A DNA stretch of 59,368 bases from an uncultured Alphaproteobacteria bacterium (GTDB lineage: Bacteria > Pseudomonadota > Alphaproteobacteria > SP197): the NCBI GenBank assembly GCA_943787175.1, contig CALSLK010000022.1:1-59368 (forward strand), given 5' to 3'. The notes beneath the pieces were generated by a model that saw nothing but the letters and a program-made list of their open reading frames with translations, was not told the origin of the DNA and did no database searches. A program made the position numbers and the translations under genes. This document shows, piece after piece, positions 11,800-23,907 of this stretch. How positions within the stretch are numbered: the first letter of the stretch is position 1; every line of letters begins with the position of its first letter.

Positions 11800-12318
11800 T
11801 CAGGGGTCTTCCGTCTGTTCAGGGAAGAAAATACCCTCTACACGTCCATCGGTCACCCCGCTGGTGACTTCACTCTGACCGGTCTCGAGGTTCATCGTGG
11901 CCGCATTTCCTCTGATTGCGTTGTTGCCGCTGGTCAACACCACGTTGCCAAGCAGGCGTATGACCCCTGTATCGACATCATACTCTCCGGTGTCGCCCTG
12001 CGCAGTTTCGTTCGGCGTGCGAAAGATCACATTTCCAGCAACTTCGATCAGATAAATCGTGTTGTCTTCAGCGGCTTGCTTGTCGCGGTAGTGCACGACC
12101 AGACGGTCGGACGTAAGCGTCATGTCACCCTGCACGACATCGACGGCTCCAACAAAGGTCGCACGCTGTGCGCTTTGCTCGACTTCCATGCTGTCGGCCG
12201 CAATCGCGATCGGCAGGCTGGTGTCGTGGCGCGAGGTGTCGACGACCTGGGCGAAAGACGGCACCGCCAGGAACAGACTCAACCCGAGCAAGATCAGAAG
12301 CTTCCTAAATCTGTTCAA
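11800..12318 (-). CDS. lptA: LPS transport periplasmic protein LptA
   Basis: This 172-residue protein has an N-terminal signal peptide ([19 protein letters not shown], cleavage after SFA likely). An OstA-type beta-jellyroll follows, with [20 protein letters not shown] and [20 protein letters not shown]. LptA forms the periplasmic bridge that carries LPS from LptC to LptD. Its start codon overlaps the lptC stop by four bases and lptB follows directly. No frameshifts. Confidence 0.95.
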   Translation of the reverse strand: MNRFRKLLILLGLSLFLAVPSFAQVVDTSRHDTSLPIAIAADSMEVEQSAQRATFVGAVDVVQGDMTLTSDRLVVHYRDKQAAEDNTIYLIEVAGNVIFRTPNETAQGDTGEYDVDTGVIRLLGNVVLTSGNNAIRGNAATMNLETGQSEVTSGVTDGRVEGIFFPEQTEDP

Positions 12319-12995
12319 GGCTGGGACTCCGGATAGAGGGTTAGATACACGCGCCCCTCGAAGAAAAGTTTGTCGCCGTTATCGGTAATGCGAAAACCCT
12401 GGGCATCAATCAGTCCGGCCGGGCCTTGACCGTTCACTGGCATATGGCCCTCAGCGATGCCCTGATCCAGATCGATAAGGGCATAATCACTATGAAGTTC
12501 GTATCCCTCGTCTGTGAAGACATTGACGTTGGATTCGACAACCAGCAACTGACCTACCTGATCATAGATGCCGCGATCCGCATAGATCGTTGCCCACATG
12601 CCGCTATCGAGCATCATGTCGCCCTGCAGGTCCTCCATGTAGATCAGCTCATCGTACCCTTGCTCCTGCCATGCAGTCGCTGCGGTCACCGTGAAAGGCT
12701 GGCCTTTGTTGTCGGTCCCCAGAAAACGCGCATTCGCCATGGTCGGGCGATCTTCGGACGGCAGATTGAGCGTCGCGATATCAACGACCGTACCTGTGTC
12801 AGTGACATTGAAATACGGCCAAACCACGACCGTGGTGGCCAGGACAATCGCGCTGATGGTAAGCAGAAGCCGCATCAGGCCGACAAAACGGGTGTATCGC
12901 TTGGTCTCGCCGATCGGACCACGCCGCGGGCGAACGCGAGGGCCTGCTGGCGCTCTGCCGGCGTTCTCAAGGCTCATAGTGTCGTCGCTTGTCAC
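12315..12995 (-). CDS. lptC: LPS export protein LptC
   Basis: The 226-residue protein has a basic cytoplasmic N-terminus and a single membrane span around residues 40-62 (LMRLLLTISAIVLATTVVVW). A periplasmic LptC-type domain follows, with NARFLGTDNKGQPFTVTAAT and GIYDQVGQLLVVESNVNVFT. LptC sits in the inner membrane with LptBFG and hands LPS to LptA. The start at 12995 is taken as printed; MSLENAG at 12977 is an alternative. It overlaps lptA by four bases. Confidence 0.93.
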   Translation of the reverse strand: MTSDDTMSLENAGRAPAGPRVRPRRGPIGETKRYTRFVGLMRLLLTISAIVLATTVVVWPYFNVTDTGTVVDIATLNLPSEDRPTMANARFLGTDNKGQPFTVTAATAWQEQGYDELIYMEDLQGDMMLDSGMWATIYADRGIYDQVGQLLVVESNVNVFTDEGYELHSDYALIDLDQGIAEGHMPVNGQGPAGLIDAQGFRITDNGDKLFFEGRVYLTLYPESQP

Positions 12996-13043
12996 GTCAG
13001 CACCGCTGTTTGTGGGGCCGGCAAGGCGTCCTTGCGACCCGTG

Positions 13044-13682
13044 TCAGTGATGGTAGATGTCGGGATCACTCCACCCCATCAGGTCCAGTTTGGCTCTGGT
13101 CGGCAGGAACGAGAAAAGAGACGCAGCGAGTTCGCTGCGTCCTTCCCGTTCAAGACGACGATCGAACTCTTCCCTTAAACGATGCAGGTGCAGCACATCC
13201 GACGCTGCATAATTCAATTGATCGTTGGTGAGCTCGGGCGCGCCCCAGTCGCTGCTCTGTTGCTGCTTGGAAATGTCGACGCTCAACAACTCCTTGCACA
13301 GGTCTTTCAGGCCGTGACGGTCTGTGAAGGTGCGCACCAGTTTGGATGCGATCTTTGTGCAGTAGACTGGCGCAACAGTGACACCCAGATACTGATACAG
13401 CGCTGCCAGGTCGAAGCGCGCAAAATGGAATAATTTCAGGACATTCGGGTCTGCGAGCAGTGCCGTGAGGTTTGGTGCCTCGGTCTGGCCCTTTGCGATC
13501 TGCACCAGATGGGCATTGCCATCGCCTGCCGACAACTGAACCAGGCAGAGCCGGTCGCGGTGCGGGTCAAGCCCCATGGTCTCGGAATCTACGGCCACAA
13601 CGGGGCCAAGGTCCAGATCGTCGGGCAAGTCGCCCTGATAGAGAAGATTGGCCATACGCCCGTTAAACCCTTGATTTTCCAA
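13044..13682 (-). CDS. ribonuclease D-like 3'-5' exonuclease, short form
   Basis: This 212-residue DEDDy-type exonuclease has VVAVDSETMGLDPHRDRLCL (the DxE of ExoI), HFARFDLAALYQYLG (ExoII), and DQLNYAASDVLHLHRLREEF (ExoIII with Tyr). It lacks the HRDC domains of E. coli RNase D, as is usual for the short alphaproteobacterial proteins, which are found just upstream of lptC. A role in tRNA 3' maturation is known for the family; the target here is inferred. Confidence 0.9.
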   Translation of the reverse strand: MENQGFNGRMANLLYQGDLPDDLDLGPVVAVDSETMGLDPHRDRLCLVQLSAGDGNAHLVQIAKGQTEAPNLTALLADPNVLKLFHFARFDLAALYQYLGVTVAPVYCTKIASKLVRTFTDRHGLKDLCKELLSVDISKQQQSSDWGAPELTNDQLNYAASDVLHLHRLREEFDRRLEREGRSELAASLFSFLPTRAKLDLMGWSDPDIYHH

Positions 13683-13786
13683 GCCTGAATCTAGGCTTCG
13701 AGTGGTTGTAGTGCAAGTTGTCCGGGACTCCGGCCAACTGGGCAGTGCCTTTGTGGCCTGCCATGCATCGCTTGAATTTAGGGAGG

Positions 13787-13873
13787 TGGTGCCCAGGAGA
13801 AGACTCGAACTTCCACGACCTTTCCCCCACAGGCACCTGAAGCCTGCGCGTCTACCAATTCCGCCACCTGGGC
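13787..13873 (-). tRNA. tRNA-Leu(CAG)
   Basis: The minus strand folds as a class II tRNA. The acceptor is GCCCAGG/CCTGGGC with discriminator A and an encoded CCA. The D-arm contains TTGGTAGACGC. The anticodon arm is CAGGC-TTCAGGT-GCCTG, giving anticodon CAG. A long variable arm and a T-arm GAAG-TTCGAGT-CTTC follow. It reads CUG leucine codons. Confidence 0.95.
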
Positions 13874-13949
13874 ACGGGCTCTCAATTATGGTCGGCGGGC
13901 TCCTCTGTCAAGACCGCTGCGCTTGCGTCTGCGAAGTCGGTGGCCCGGG

Positions 13950-13996
13950 CAGATCGCATTTGCATTGAATCGCCTGCGATTCGATGCGGATCTGTG
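13950..13996. repeat. dispersed palindromic element, copy 2
   Basis: CAGATCGCAT lies opposite ATGCGGATCTG, enclosing the inner palindrome GAATCGC-CT-GCGATTC. The inner part matches 9513-9530. The element lies in the gap after the tRNA gene, with no gene in it. Confidence 0.55.
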
Positions 13997-14023
13997 AAGA
14001 TGCTCCTGCTCCAAAAAGATAGG

Positions 14024-14080
14024 GCGGATTCACAAGATTGCTTGGAACCATTCATGTGGTTCCAAGCAATCTTGATCCGC
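14024..14080. repeat. long perfect hairpin in intergenic DNA
   Basis: The 17-base arms AAGATTGCTTGGAACCA and TGGTTCCAAGCAATCTT are perfect complements around the loop TTCATG. Outer arms GCGGAT and ATCCGC extend the stem. It sits 35 bases upstream of the NDUFA9-like gene. There is no T-run, so it is a structured repeat or regulatory stem rather than a plain terminator. Confidence 0.75.
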
Positions 14081-14114
14081 TCTAGGATGCGCGCGCCACA
14101 GCGGAGGTTCAGGC

Positions 14115-15065
14115 ATGGCGCGTCGAGACATAGTCGTGTTTGGCGGCTCGGGATTTATCGGGCGTTATCTGGTCCGCCGACTGGCGGATGATGGTTGGCG
14201 CGTGATCGTTGCCGTGCGCGACCCCGAGTCAGCAAAGTTTCTGCAGCCGCTTGGTGATGTCGGTCAGATCGTGCCGGTTCGCGCTGATGTGACGGACCCC
14301 GAACAGGTCAGGGAACTTGTGGCAAAGGCAACCGCAGTCGTAAACTGCGTTGGAATTTTGTACGAGCGTGGCAAACGCACGTTCCGGCGCATGCATGTTG
14401 AAGCCGCGCGCAACATCGGCGAAGCCGCTGCCAGGGCGGGTATCACCTCGGTGGTGCAGATTTCCTCGATCGGAGCGTCTCTTCAGTCTTCATCAAACTA
14501 CTCGCGCTCCAAAGCTGCAGCCGAGGATGTCTTGCGCGAATTGGTGCCAACCACACGGGTCGTGCGCCCCAGCGTTGTCTTTGGCCAGGAAGATGGATTT
14601 TTCAACCTGTTTGCCCGCATGGCGGTTTTTTCGCCTGTCTTGCCGCTCTTTGGCGGCGGTATGACTCGGTTTCAGCCCGTCTATGTCGATGATGTCGCCG
14701 CCGCCGTTGTGGCGTGTCTTGATGATGCCGCTGCAGCTGGCAGGACCTACGAGGTAGGCGGGCCGTCGATCTACACGTTCCGGCATCTGATGGAGATTGT
14801 CCGGCGTGAAACCCAGCGCAAGGTCATGCTGGTGCCCATGCCATTTCTGGTTGCCCATATTCAGGCATTGTTCCTTCAGCTGCTGCCCAAACCGCTTCTG
14901 ACGCCAGATCAGGTTCGTCTGATGCAGGTCGATAACGTGGTCAGCTCTGATTCGCCGGGTCTGAAAGAACTTGGCATCAACCCGACCACGATCGAAGTCG
15001 TGGTCCCGCAATATCTCAGCAGTTACAGGCGTGGTGGTCTTCGCGGTCAACCGCGGTTCGGCTAG
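14115..15065 (+). CDS. NDUFA9-like NAD(P)-binding epimerase (complex I 39 kDa subunit family)
   Basis: This 316-residue atypical SDR has the Rossmann motif DIVVFGGSGFIGRYLVRRLA, an SSNYSRSKAAAEDVLRE active-site region with YSRSK in place of YxxxK, and RPSVVFGQEDGFFNLFARMA. These features and the C-terminal PLLTPDQVRLMQVDNVVSSD match the complex I NDUFA9 subfamily of alphaproteobacteria, the ancestor of the mitochondrial accessory subunit. A structural rather than catalytic role in respiratory complex I is the known role in mitochondria; here it is inferred. The gene converges with uppP. Confidence 0.88.
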   Translation: MARRDIVVFGGSGFIGRYLVRRLADDGWRVIVAVRDPESAKFLQPLGDVGQIVPVRADVTDPEQVRELVAKATAVVNCVGILYERGKRTFRRMHVEAARNIGEAAARAGITSVVQISSIGASLQSSSNYSRSKAAAEDVLRELVPTTRVVRPSVVFGQEDGFFNLFARMAVFSPVLPLFGGGMTRFQPVYVDDVAAAVVACLDDAAAAGRTYEVGGPSIYTFRHLMEIVRRETQRKVMLVPMPFLVAHIQALFLQLLPKPLLTPDQVRLMQVDNVVSSDSPGLKELGINPTTIEVVVPQYLSSYRRGGLRGQPRFG

Positions 15066-15076
15066 AGCGGATCAGA

Positions 15077-15116
15077 ATTGCCTGGGATGCGTTGGGGTCA
15101 GAGATAAACCCAGGCA
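15077..15116. terminator. inverted repeat between convergent genes
   Basis: TTGCCTGGG at 15077-15085 pairs with CCCAGGCAA at 15108-15116 across a 22-base loop. It is preceded by TAGAGCGGATC, the same motif that flanks the hairpin at 14024. The right arm lies inside the last codons of uppP. It may act as a bidirectional terminator, but T-runs are absent. Confidence 0.4.
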
Positions 15117-15886
15117 AGCAGGCCCACGCCCAGAAGCAGGCGATAGACGACAAATGGCGTGAAGGTCGCGCGTTTAAGCCAGGCCATCATCAACCAGATT
15201 GCGATCATGGCCGCGATAAAGGCCATGCCTGTCGCCAACAGTGTCGCCTGGGTCAGCGCCAGGTCCCCGCTGTCATAGACGTCCTTGCCGGCCAGAAGGG
15301 CGGCGGCAGTGATCACCGGAATCGACAACAGCAAGGAAAACCGCGCGGCCGCCTCGCGTTCGAAGCCCATGAAACGCGCAGCCGTCATCGTGATGCCTGA
15401 TCTGCTGGTGCCTGGAATCAAAGCCAGCACCTGGGCCAGGCCAATCAGGATGGCGCTTGACCAGGTCATATGTTCCATACGGCGCAGCGTCATGCCGAAG
15501 CGGTCACCGATGAAAAGCAGAATGCCGAAGCCCAGTGTCGCCCACGCAATGACTTCGGGATTGCGCAGTCCTTCCTGACCAATCTCATGCAGGGCAAAGC
15601 CTGCAATGCCAACCGGAATGGTTGCTGCGATGATCATGCCTGCAAGTGGGCGTGTGCTGTCGGCGCCACCTTCTGCCAGACCACTCAGGATTCGAAGGAT
15701 ATCGCGCCAGAGGTAAACGATAACAGCCAGAAGTGTTCCGGCATGAACGGCAATATCGATCGACAGGCCCTGATCCTGCCAGCCCAGAAGTTTGCTGGTA
15801 AGTATCAGGTGGCCTGAAGAACTGACGGGCAAAAACTCCGTAATTCCCTGAATGACCGCCAGAACGGCAAGTTGGAACAAGGTCAC
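15098..15886 (-). CDS. uppP: undecaprenyl-diphosphatase UppP (BacA)
   Basis: This 262-residue polytopic membrane protein has both family signatures: AVIQGITEFLPVSSSGHLIL near the N-terminus (the Glu of GITEFLP and Ser and His of SSSGH are catalytic) and LIPGTSRSGITMTAARFMGF. It dephosphorylates undecaprenyl pyrophosphate to recycle the lipid carrier for peptidoglycan and O-antigen. About eight hydrophobic segments are present. It converges with the NDUFA9-like gene and is divergent from gltD. Confidence 0.96.
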   Translation of the reverse strand: MTLFQLAVLAVIQGITEFLPVSSSGHLILTSKLLGWQDQGLSIDIAVHAGTLLAVIVYLWRDILRILSGLAEGGADSTRPLAGMIIAATIPVGIAGFALHEIGQEGLRNPEVIAWATLGFGILLFIGDRFGMTLRRMEHMTWSSAILIGLAQVLALIPGTSRSGITMTAARFMGFEREAAARFSLLLSIPVITAAALLAGKDVYDSGDLALTQATLLATGMAFIAAMIAIWLMMAWLKRATFTPFVVYRLLLGVGLLAWVYL

Positions 15887-15940
15887 GAGGGCGGCTCTCC
15901 TGGAACGATGTAGATCAGACTATCACGGCGAATCGGAGAA

Positions 15941-15968
15941 TTGGTCGAATAAGAATGACATCTATACT
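15941..15968 (+). promoter_or_regulatory. putative sigma-70 promoter P1 of gltD-gltB
   Basis: TTGGTC, a 16-base spacer and TATACT lie about 176 bases before the gltD start. TATACTGACCT is repeated at 16050-16060, where it is again preceded by a TTG hexamer at the same distance. The call rests on sequence only. Confidence 0.45.
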
Positions 15969-16027
15969 GACCTGAATTGGCGGGCAAATTTGGGCTGATA
16001 CACGGCTCTAGGCATCACATAGGTGAA

Positions 16028-16055
16028 TTGTCGTTTAATTTTAGTCATATATACT
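16028..16055 (+). promoter_or_regulatory. putative sigma-70 promoter P2 of gltD-gltB
   Basis: TTGTCG, a 16-base spacer and TATACT lie about 89 bases before the gltD start. The surrounding DNA is AT-rich compared with the genes. TATACTGACCTTATTGG closely repeats the P1 region TATACTGACCTGAATTGG, so the two may be a duplicated promoter or operator pair. Confidence 0.45.
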
Positions 16056-16143
16056 GACCTTATTGGTCGATTTTGCTCGTCTCTGACCACGAATTCACTT
16101 AGAAACCCCGGCCCCGGCGTTCATTGGGGAGCGAGGACATGCC

Positions 16144-17583
16144 ATGACAGCCAAACTGCTAACGTTCGTCGATGTCGCCCAGACGCGCCCTTCCAAGCGA
16201 AAGGCGGAGATCAGGCGCGAGGATTTCGAGGAAATCTTTGATGATTTCACGCAAGCCCGCGCGGGCGAACAGGCATCACGCTGTTCGCAATGCGGTGTGC
16301 CGTTCTGTCAGGTGCATTGTCCTCTGCAGAACAACATTCCAGATTGGCTGAAGCTCACGGCTGAGGGACGGCTGGAAGAGGCTTATGAACTCTCTGCAGC
16401 GACGAACACATTCCCTGAAATCTGCGGACGGATCTGCCCCCAGGATCGCCTGTGCGAAGGCAATTGCGTCATCGAGAAGGGATTTGAATCGGTCACCATC
16501 GGTGCCGTCGAGCGCTACATCACAGAGACCGCCTTCCAGAACGGCTGGGTATCGGGCCCCCAACCGGTGCGCGAACACGCGCAATCCATCGGGATCGTGG
16601 GAGGAGGACCCGCCGGCCTGGCTGCTGCGGATATGCTGCGCCGCCACGGCTACAAGGTTGACGTCTATGACCGGCATGATCGCATCGGTGGATTGCTGAT
16701 TTACGGCATTCCCGGATTTAAGCTTGAGAAGGAAGTGGTTGAGCGCCGCACCAAACTTCTCGCTGCCAGCGGCATCGTCTTTCATACCTCGACCGAAATC
16801 GGGCGCGACATTAGTTTTGCCGACCTCAAAGAACGTCATGACGCCGTGCTGGTCGCCACGGGCGTCTATGAGGGGCGTGACATCAAGGCTCCTGGAGTCG
16901 GCCTCGACGGGGTTGTCCCCGCACTCGATTACCTGATCGCCAGCAACCGCATGAGTCTGGGCGATGATGTTCCCGCCTTCGATTCGGGCGCACTGGATGC
17001 ATCCGGCAAGAACATTGTCGTCATCGGTGGCGGTGACACCGCCATGGATTGTGTGCGCACGGCAGTGCGTCAGGGTGCCAAAGCCATAACCTGCCTTTAC
17101 CGACGCGACCGCACGAACATGCCCGGCAGCCAGCGCGAAGTTTCTTACGCCATGGAGGAAGGTGTGCGTTTCGAGTTTCTCTCCGCGCCTGAAGCCTTCC
17201 TGGGTGATGGCCATGTCGAGGCAGTGCGCGCGGTTAAGATGCGCCTGGGCGAACCCGATTCCAGTGGACGCCTGACGCCCCAGATCGTGCCTGGGTCTGA
17301 ATACCGCATCGAGGCCGATCTGGTTCTCAAAGCCCTGGGCTTTGATCCCGAACCTCTCGCCCAGAATTTTGATGTACCTGACCTCGCGATGACCCGTTGG
17401 GGCACTGTCAAGACAACCATGCTGACCGGCGCTACCAACCTCGAAGGTGTTTATGCGGCTGGCGACATCGTGCGTGGGGCATCACTCGTTGTCTGGGCCA
17501 TCCGTGACGGACGCGACGCCGCCGAGGCCATGCACAAGGAATTGCAGGCCAAGGCAGACATCTCCATGAAAGCAGCGAGCTAG
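16144..17583 (+). CDS. gltD: glutamate synthase (NADPH) small subunit
   Basis: The 479-residue protein has the N-terminal adrenodoxin-reductase-type iron-sulfur region, with CSQCGVPFCQVHCPLQNNIP and CGRICPQDRLCEGNCVIEKG supplying the cluster cysteines. FAD binding follows in IGIVGGGPAGLAAADMLRR, then NADPH binding in IVVIGGGDTAMDCVRTAVRQ. It feeds electrons from NADPH to GltB, which makes two glutamates from glutamine and 2-oxoglutarate. It starts after GAGGAC and precedes gltB by only nine bases. The order gltD-gltB is the reverse of the common gltB-gltD order. Confidence 0.96.
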   Translation: MTAKLLTFVDVAQTRPSKRKAEIRREDFEEIFDDFTQARAGEQASRCSQCGVPFCQVHCPLQNNIPDWLKLTAEGRLEEAYELSAATNTFPEICGRICPQDRLCEGNCVIEKGFESVTIGAVERYITETAFQNGWVSGPQPVREHAQSIGIVGGGPAGLAAADMLRRHGYKVDVYDRHDRIGGLLIYGIPGFKLEKEVVERRTKLLAASGIVFHTSTEIGRDISFADLKERHDAVLVATGVYEGRDIKAPGVGLDGVVPALDYLIASNRMSLGDDVPAFDSGALDASGKNIVVIGGGDTAMDCVRTAVRQGAKAITCLYRRDRTNMPGSQREVSYAMEEGVRFEFLSAPEAFLGDGHVEAVRAVKMRLGEPDSSGRLTPQIVPGSEYRIEADLVLKALGFDPEPLAQNFDVPDLAMTRWGTVKTTMLTGATNLEGVYAAGDIVRGASLVVWAIRDGRDAAEAMHKELQAKADISMKAAS

Positions 17584-17592
17584 GAACACGCC

Positions 17593-22121
<4,529 letters not shown>

Positions 22122-22292
22122 TCTCAGGTCAACTGAATGCAAGGTGTGCGCACTGTCACTTGTTCCGGTCGGGTTCACGGCCATGTGAACAAGGTCGGAC
22201 GCAACTTGGGATTCGGTCGTGGGGGCCGGATAGTTGGGAGATCGTCGTTGTTACACCAGACTGACCACGTAAATGTCGTGTCGTCGGGCCTC

Positions 22293-22397
22293 AGGCTTGG
22301 GCGCTTGCTACAGGATTGCGGGCTGATTAATGAGCATCAGCTCATGGATGCCCTGAAGCCCAGGCCGCTTGCGGCGGAAGGCTGGGTGCTGTTCTGA
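22293..22397 (+). pseudogene. possible remnant of a MshEN/T2SSE N-terminal domain
   Basis: A short open stretch ends in RLGRLLQDCGLINEHQLMDA followed by LKPR. This resembles the LGxxLxxxGxIxxxQLxxAL repeat found at the N-terminus of type II secretion ATPases and related proteins. There is no continuation after the stop codon and no convincing start. It may be debris left by island insertion after gltB. Confidence 0.25.
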
Positions 22398-22559
22398 TCA
22401 AGCGTGGGTGCCTGACCCAAGGTTATGGTTCCCCATGTAGGCACCTGCATGCACTGATATGTGAGCAAGACAGCCATTCTAGGTGGCAGTGAGTCACCGT
22501 CAAGAGGCACATTCTGTGCGTCAGTTTGTGCGTCACTCAGAAGCCTGTGCGTCACCCAG

Positions 22560-22990
22560 AAATCTTCTGGTAATGGTAAGGGTTATAGGAGGTCAGGGTG
22601 TGCGTCTTGGTTATTGTTATTTATATCCCCCTCTAAAATAGTAGACAGGGATAGTATGAGAGATCTCTGATGAGCTCTGATGAGCTCTGATAATTATTAT
22701 TTGTTAAACCTAATGAATATTATCCTTATGTACTTATCAAGATATATGGGTCACCTAACTCATGTTAAGTTTTTACAGCAATTTTTAGTTAAATTACCTC
22801 ATATTAATTTATAAACTTGTTGAATATTCCATGTGCCTAGGTGTGGCCATGGGGGGAGGAAATAACGCCCCCTTAGTTAGTTATTAAATATGGGTGTGGT
22901 AGGATGATTACAAATATTTGGAGTTCTGTTTATTATATTTAAGGTAATTTACCTTATTATTAATTGAATTGTTGATCTGGGAAACACTCT
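22560..22990. other. AT-rich intergenic island without recognisable genes
   Basis: Base composition drops to roughly one-third GC between about 22560 and 22990, with runs such as TTAATTTATAAAC and TTATTATTTAAGG, against about 60% in flanking genes. I see no open frame with coding character. A GGGGG/CCCCC stem at 22852-22872 is the only structure noted. The composition suggests horizontally acquired or regulatory DNA. Confidence 0.6.
22666..22690. repeat. short tandem repeat, 10-bp unit
   Basis: TGAGCTCTGA occurs twice head to tail (22671-22680, 22681-22690), preceded by a half unit TCTGA. The unit contains the palindrome GAGCTC. Confidence 0.7.
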
Positions 22991-23065
22991 TTGTGTCTTC
23001 CCCTCCTTCTCACACACCCCTGAGATATCAGAGGACCATGGGAGTGTCTGGCCTCCTGGTGGTGG

Positions 23066-23130
23066 GAGGACTACCAGGCAGCCAGTGAGCGTGGTGTACC
23101 AGGGGTCCATGATCTGGGGAGACATTGTCC
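23066..23130. repeat. direct repeat A flanking the peptide array
   Basis: GAGGACTACCAG and the long block GTGAGCGTGGTGTACCAGGG are repeated at 24556-24620 in the same orientation, with only a few differences over about 65 bases. On the minus strand both copies encode QI(M/I)DPWYTTLT preceded by an in-frame ATG. The two copies bracket the precursor array about 1.49 kb apart. Confidence 0.75.
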
Positions 23131-23317
23131 GTCCGAAGCCTGCCTGGTGACACGCCAGAGGACATTGAGCGCATGATTGCCCAGGCCACCAATGGAGACG
23201 CCAACGCAAACGTCCTCCACATCAAGCGGGTGGCTGTCTGAGAATAAACTGCGTTCCATGTGGCTCTGTCAGAGTTTGGTGACATCTGACGTGAGCCCAG
23301 CTTCCCCCTTGCTGGGA

Positions 23318-23425
23318 TTAGAGCCACGCCATCGCATCCCCAACGAGAAACGGCGACAACCAAGTTGCCGCCGCTCCCATCTTATCGATGCCCCCGTGTG
23401 CAAGCTCCCGGAAGGAGGCTTGCAT
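23318..23425 (-). CDS. small ORF (35 aa) downstream of the precursor array
   Basis: A strong ribosome site GAGGAG lies eight bases before an ATG. The 35 codons begin MQASFRELAHGGIDKMGAAA and end GDAMAWL. The ATG is 39 bases after the stop of the last array gene, the same spacing as inside the array, and the first three residues (MQA) match the array leaders. The rest does not match. It could be a diverged or truncated array member, an accessory peptide, or chance. A CCCAGC/GCTGGG stem lies two bases after its stop codon. Confidence 0.35.
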   Translation of the reverse strand: MQASFRELAHGGIDKMGAAATWLSPFLVGDAMAWL

Positions 23426-23463
23426 GGGTCTTACTCCTCAGGGGTGATATCTCATTCAGTCGT

Positions 23464-23640
23464 TCAGCAGCCCTGCCAATTGTTATTAATGGACGTGCCC
23501 AGAGCCTCACTCGCCTGATCTGCGGTGTCATGGGCAGCCATAGCGGTGTCCAGGGCTGGGGTCAGCTCCATCAGCTCAGCGATGTCAAAGGCGTGGGCGG
23601 GCACAGCGGTGGTGCCGACAAGGTCAGTAAATGCTTGCAT
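23464..23640 (-). CDS. putative RiPP precursor peptide, copy 1
   Basis: This 58-residue peptide starts MQAFTDLVGTTAVPAHAFDI, continues AELMELTPALDTAMAAHD then TADQASEA, and ends with the variable tail LGTSINNNWQGC. The first 46 residues are nearly the same in the next two genes, while the tail is unique. AGGAG lies eight bases before the ATG inside the repeated upstream block ATCAACCATTAGGAGTAATT. The tail holds one Cys (the last residue) and Thr-Ser pairs that could supply a dehydrated residue for a thioether ring. This is typical RiPP design, but no modifying enzyme is seen nearby. Function is inferred from architecture only. Confidence 0.7.
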   Translation of the reverse strand: MQAFTDLVGTTAVPAHAFDIAELMELTPALDTAMAAHDTADQASEALGTSINNNWQGC

Positions 23641-23677
23641 GAGAATTACTCCTAATGGTTGATCTCAGTTGGTCGTT

Positions 23678-23872
23678 TCAGCAGCCGGAATTGCCAAGTG
23701 CCAAGCAATGTGAACAAGTTTGTCCAGAGCCTGGCGCCTCACTAGCCTCTACTGACAAGCCATGGTCGATAGCAGCGGTGTCCAGCGCTGGGGTCAGCTC
23801 GGTGAGTTCCTCAATATCAAAGGCGTGTGCGGGCACAGCGGTGGTGCCGACAAGGTCAGTAAATGCTTGCAT
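23678..23872 (-). CDS. putative RiPP precursor peptide, copy 2
   Basis: This 64-residue peptide has the shared leader MQAFTDLVGTTAVPAHAFDI, then EELTELTPALDTAAIDHG and LSVEASEA, and the longest Cys-rich tail of the array, PGSGQTCSHCLALGNSGC. The tail has three Cys and several Ser/Thr, so more than one ring is possible if it is processed by lanthipeptide- or azole-type chemistry. The upstream block ACCTTTAGGAGTAATTCTC holds the ribosome site and is almost identical to that of copy 1. It lies 37 bases from copy 1. The leader is acidic with a likely helix around ELTELTPALDTA, as expected for recognition by a modifying enzyme. Confidence 0.72.
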   Translation of the reverse strand: MQAFTDLVGTTAVPAHAFDIEELTELTPALDTAAIDHGLSVEASEAPGSGQTCSHCLALGNSGC

Positions 23873-23907
23873 GAGAATTACTCCTAAAGGTTGATCTCAG
23901 AGGTCGT

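Noticed and set aside
22515..22554. TGTGCGTCA repeated three times, as plasmid-type iterons
   Set aside because: There are too few copies with irregular spacing (12 and 19 bases), no Rep gene, and the location is clearly chromosomal.
22949..23209. 86-codon minus-strand frame across repeat A as a gene
   Set aside because: Only the DPWYTTLT segment recurs, and that is explained by the DNA repeat. The rest has no coding character and runs into AT-rich DNA.
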